Positions 5,791-5,843 of a stretch of 5,843 nucleotides of DNA are shown piece after piece (the stretch's first letter is position 1; every line of letters begins with the position of its first letter). Below the pieces are notes generated by a model that did not search any database, had not been told where the DNA came from, and saw nothing but the letters and a program-made list of their open reading frames with translations. The position numbers were made by a program, and so were the translations under genes. This DNA is from Gammaproteobacteria bacterium (GTDB lineage: Bacteria > Pseudomonadota > Gammaproteobacteria > Eutrophobiales > Eutrophobiaceae): positions 1 to 5,843 of the forward strand of contig JACQHV010000151.1 of the NCBI GenBank assembly GCA_016198885.1. Direction: 5' to 3'.

Positions 5791-5827
5791 CCTTCCCCCT
5801 GGCAGGGGGAACGACACCAGGGAAGGA
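5791..5827. repeat. Palindromic intergenic repeat at the window end
   Basis: TTCCCCCTG-G-CAGGGGGAA (5793-5811) is a near-perfect palindrome. CCTTCCC..TGG (from 5791) can also pair with CCAGGGAAGG (5818-5827), so two folds compete. Direct copies of AGAACC (5733-5738 and 5771-5776) lie just upstream. It resembles a dispersed intergenic or small mobile repeat cut by the window edge. No transposase or terminal repeat pair is visible. Confidence 0.4.
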
Positions 5828-5843
5828 GTCGGTAGAGCGACGC

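Overview
The window looks like chromosomal DNA of a moderately AT-rich gammaproteobacterium. The evidence is a DUF1244 protein, an E. coli-type type II NADH dehydrogenase, a HAMP histidine kinase with a sigma-54 response regulator, and a PqqA peptide of the short Acinetobacter/Klebsiella type. PqqA points to an organism that makes pyrroloquinoline quinone (PQQ) for periplasmic dehydrogenases, for example a methylotroph or alcohol/sugar oxidiser. The genus cannot be fixed from the sequence.

Left part (1-1885): an inverted pair of 7-bp tandem repeats (AGGGGCT / TAGTCCC) lies just past the 3' end of a minus-strand DUF1244 gene (126-389, TTG start). That gene is divergent from ndh (557-1885, plus strand), separated by a 167-bp AT-rich intergenic region. 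ndh is complete and has no recognisable Shine-Dalgarno sequence. A 91-bp convergent gap with degenerate CGTAT(T/C)TCGT repeats follows.

Middle (1977-5304): three minus-strand genes read as one probable operon, in the order sensor histidine kinase (5304-3832), sigma-54-dependent response regulator (3835-2417, ATGA overlap) and a SRPBCC/polyketide-cyclase-like protein (2390-1977, 26 bp after the regulator). The regulator has all the AAA+ landmarks, but its sigma-54-contacting loop reads GAFTNA instead of GAFTGA. The kinase phosphorylation site reads HNIRNP rather than the usual H-E/D-x-x-N-P.

Right part (5305-5843): a 281-bp divergent intergenic region leads to a tiny plus-strand gene, pqqA (5586-5660, 24 aa), with the EVTMY crosslink motif. 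It has a good -24/-12 sigma-54 promoter (TGGTAC-N5-CTGCT, 5489-5504), a candidate IHF site and a possible upstream activator dyad. Its 5' UTR holds a GTACCC/GGGTAC dyad. A perfect 10-bp hairpin with a T-rich tail lies 23 bp past the stop. After that come only repeat-like sequences to the window end, with no start of pqqB visible.

The main inference is that the divergent two-component system, whose output domain is a sigma-54 activator, switches on the adjacent sigma-54-type pqqA promoter. This would put PQQ precursor synthesis under phosphorelay and sigma-54 control. The layout supports the idea but does not prove it.
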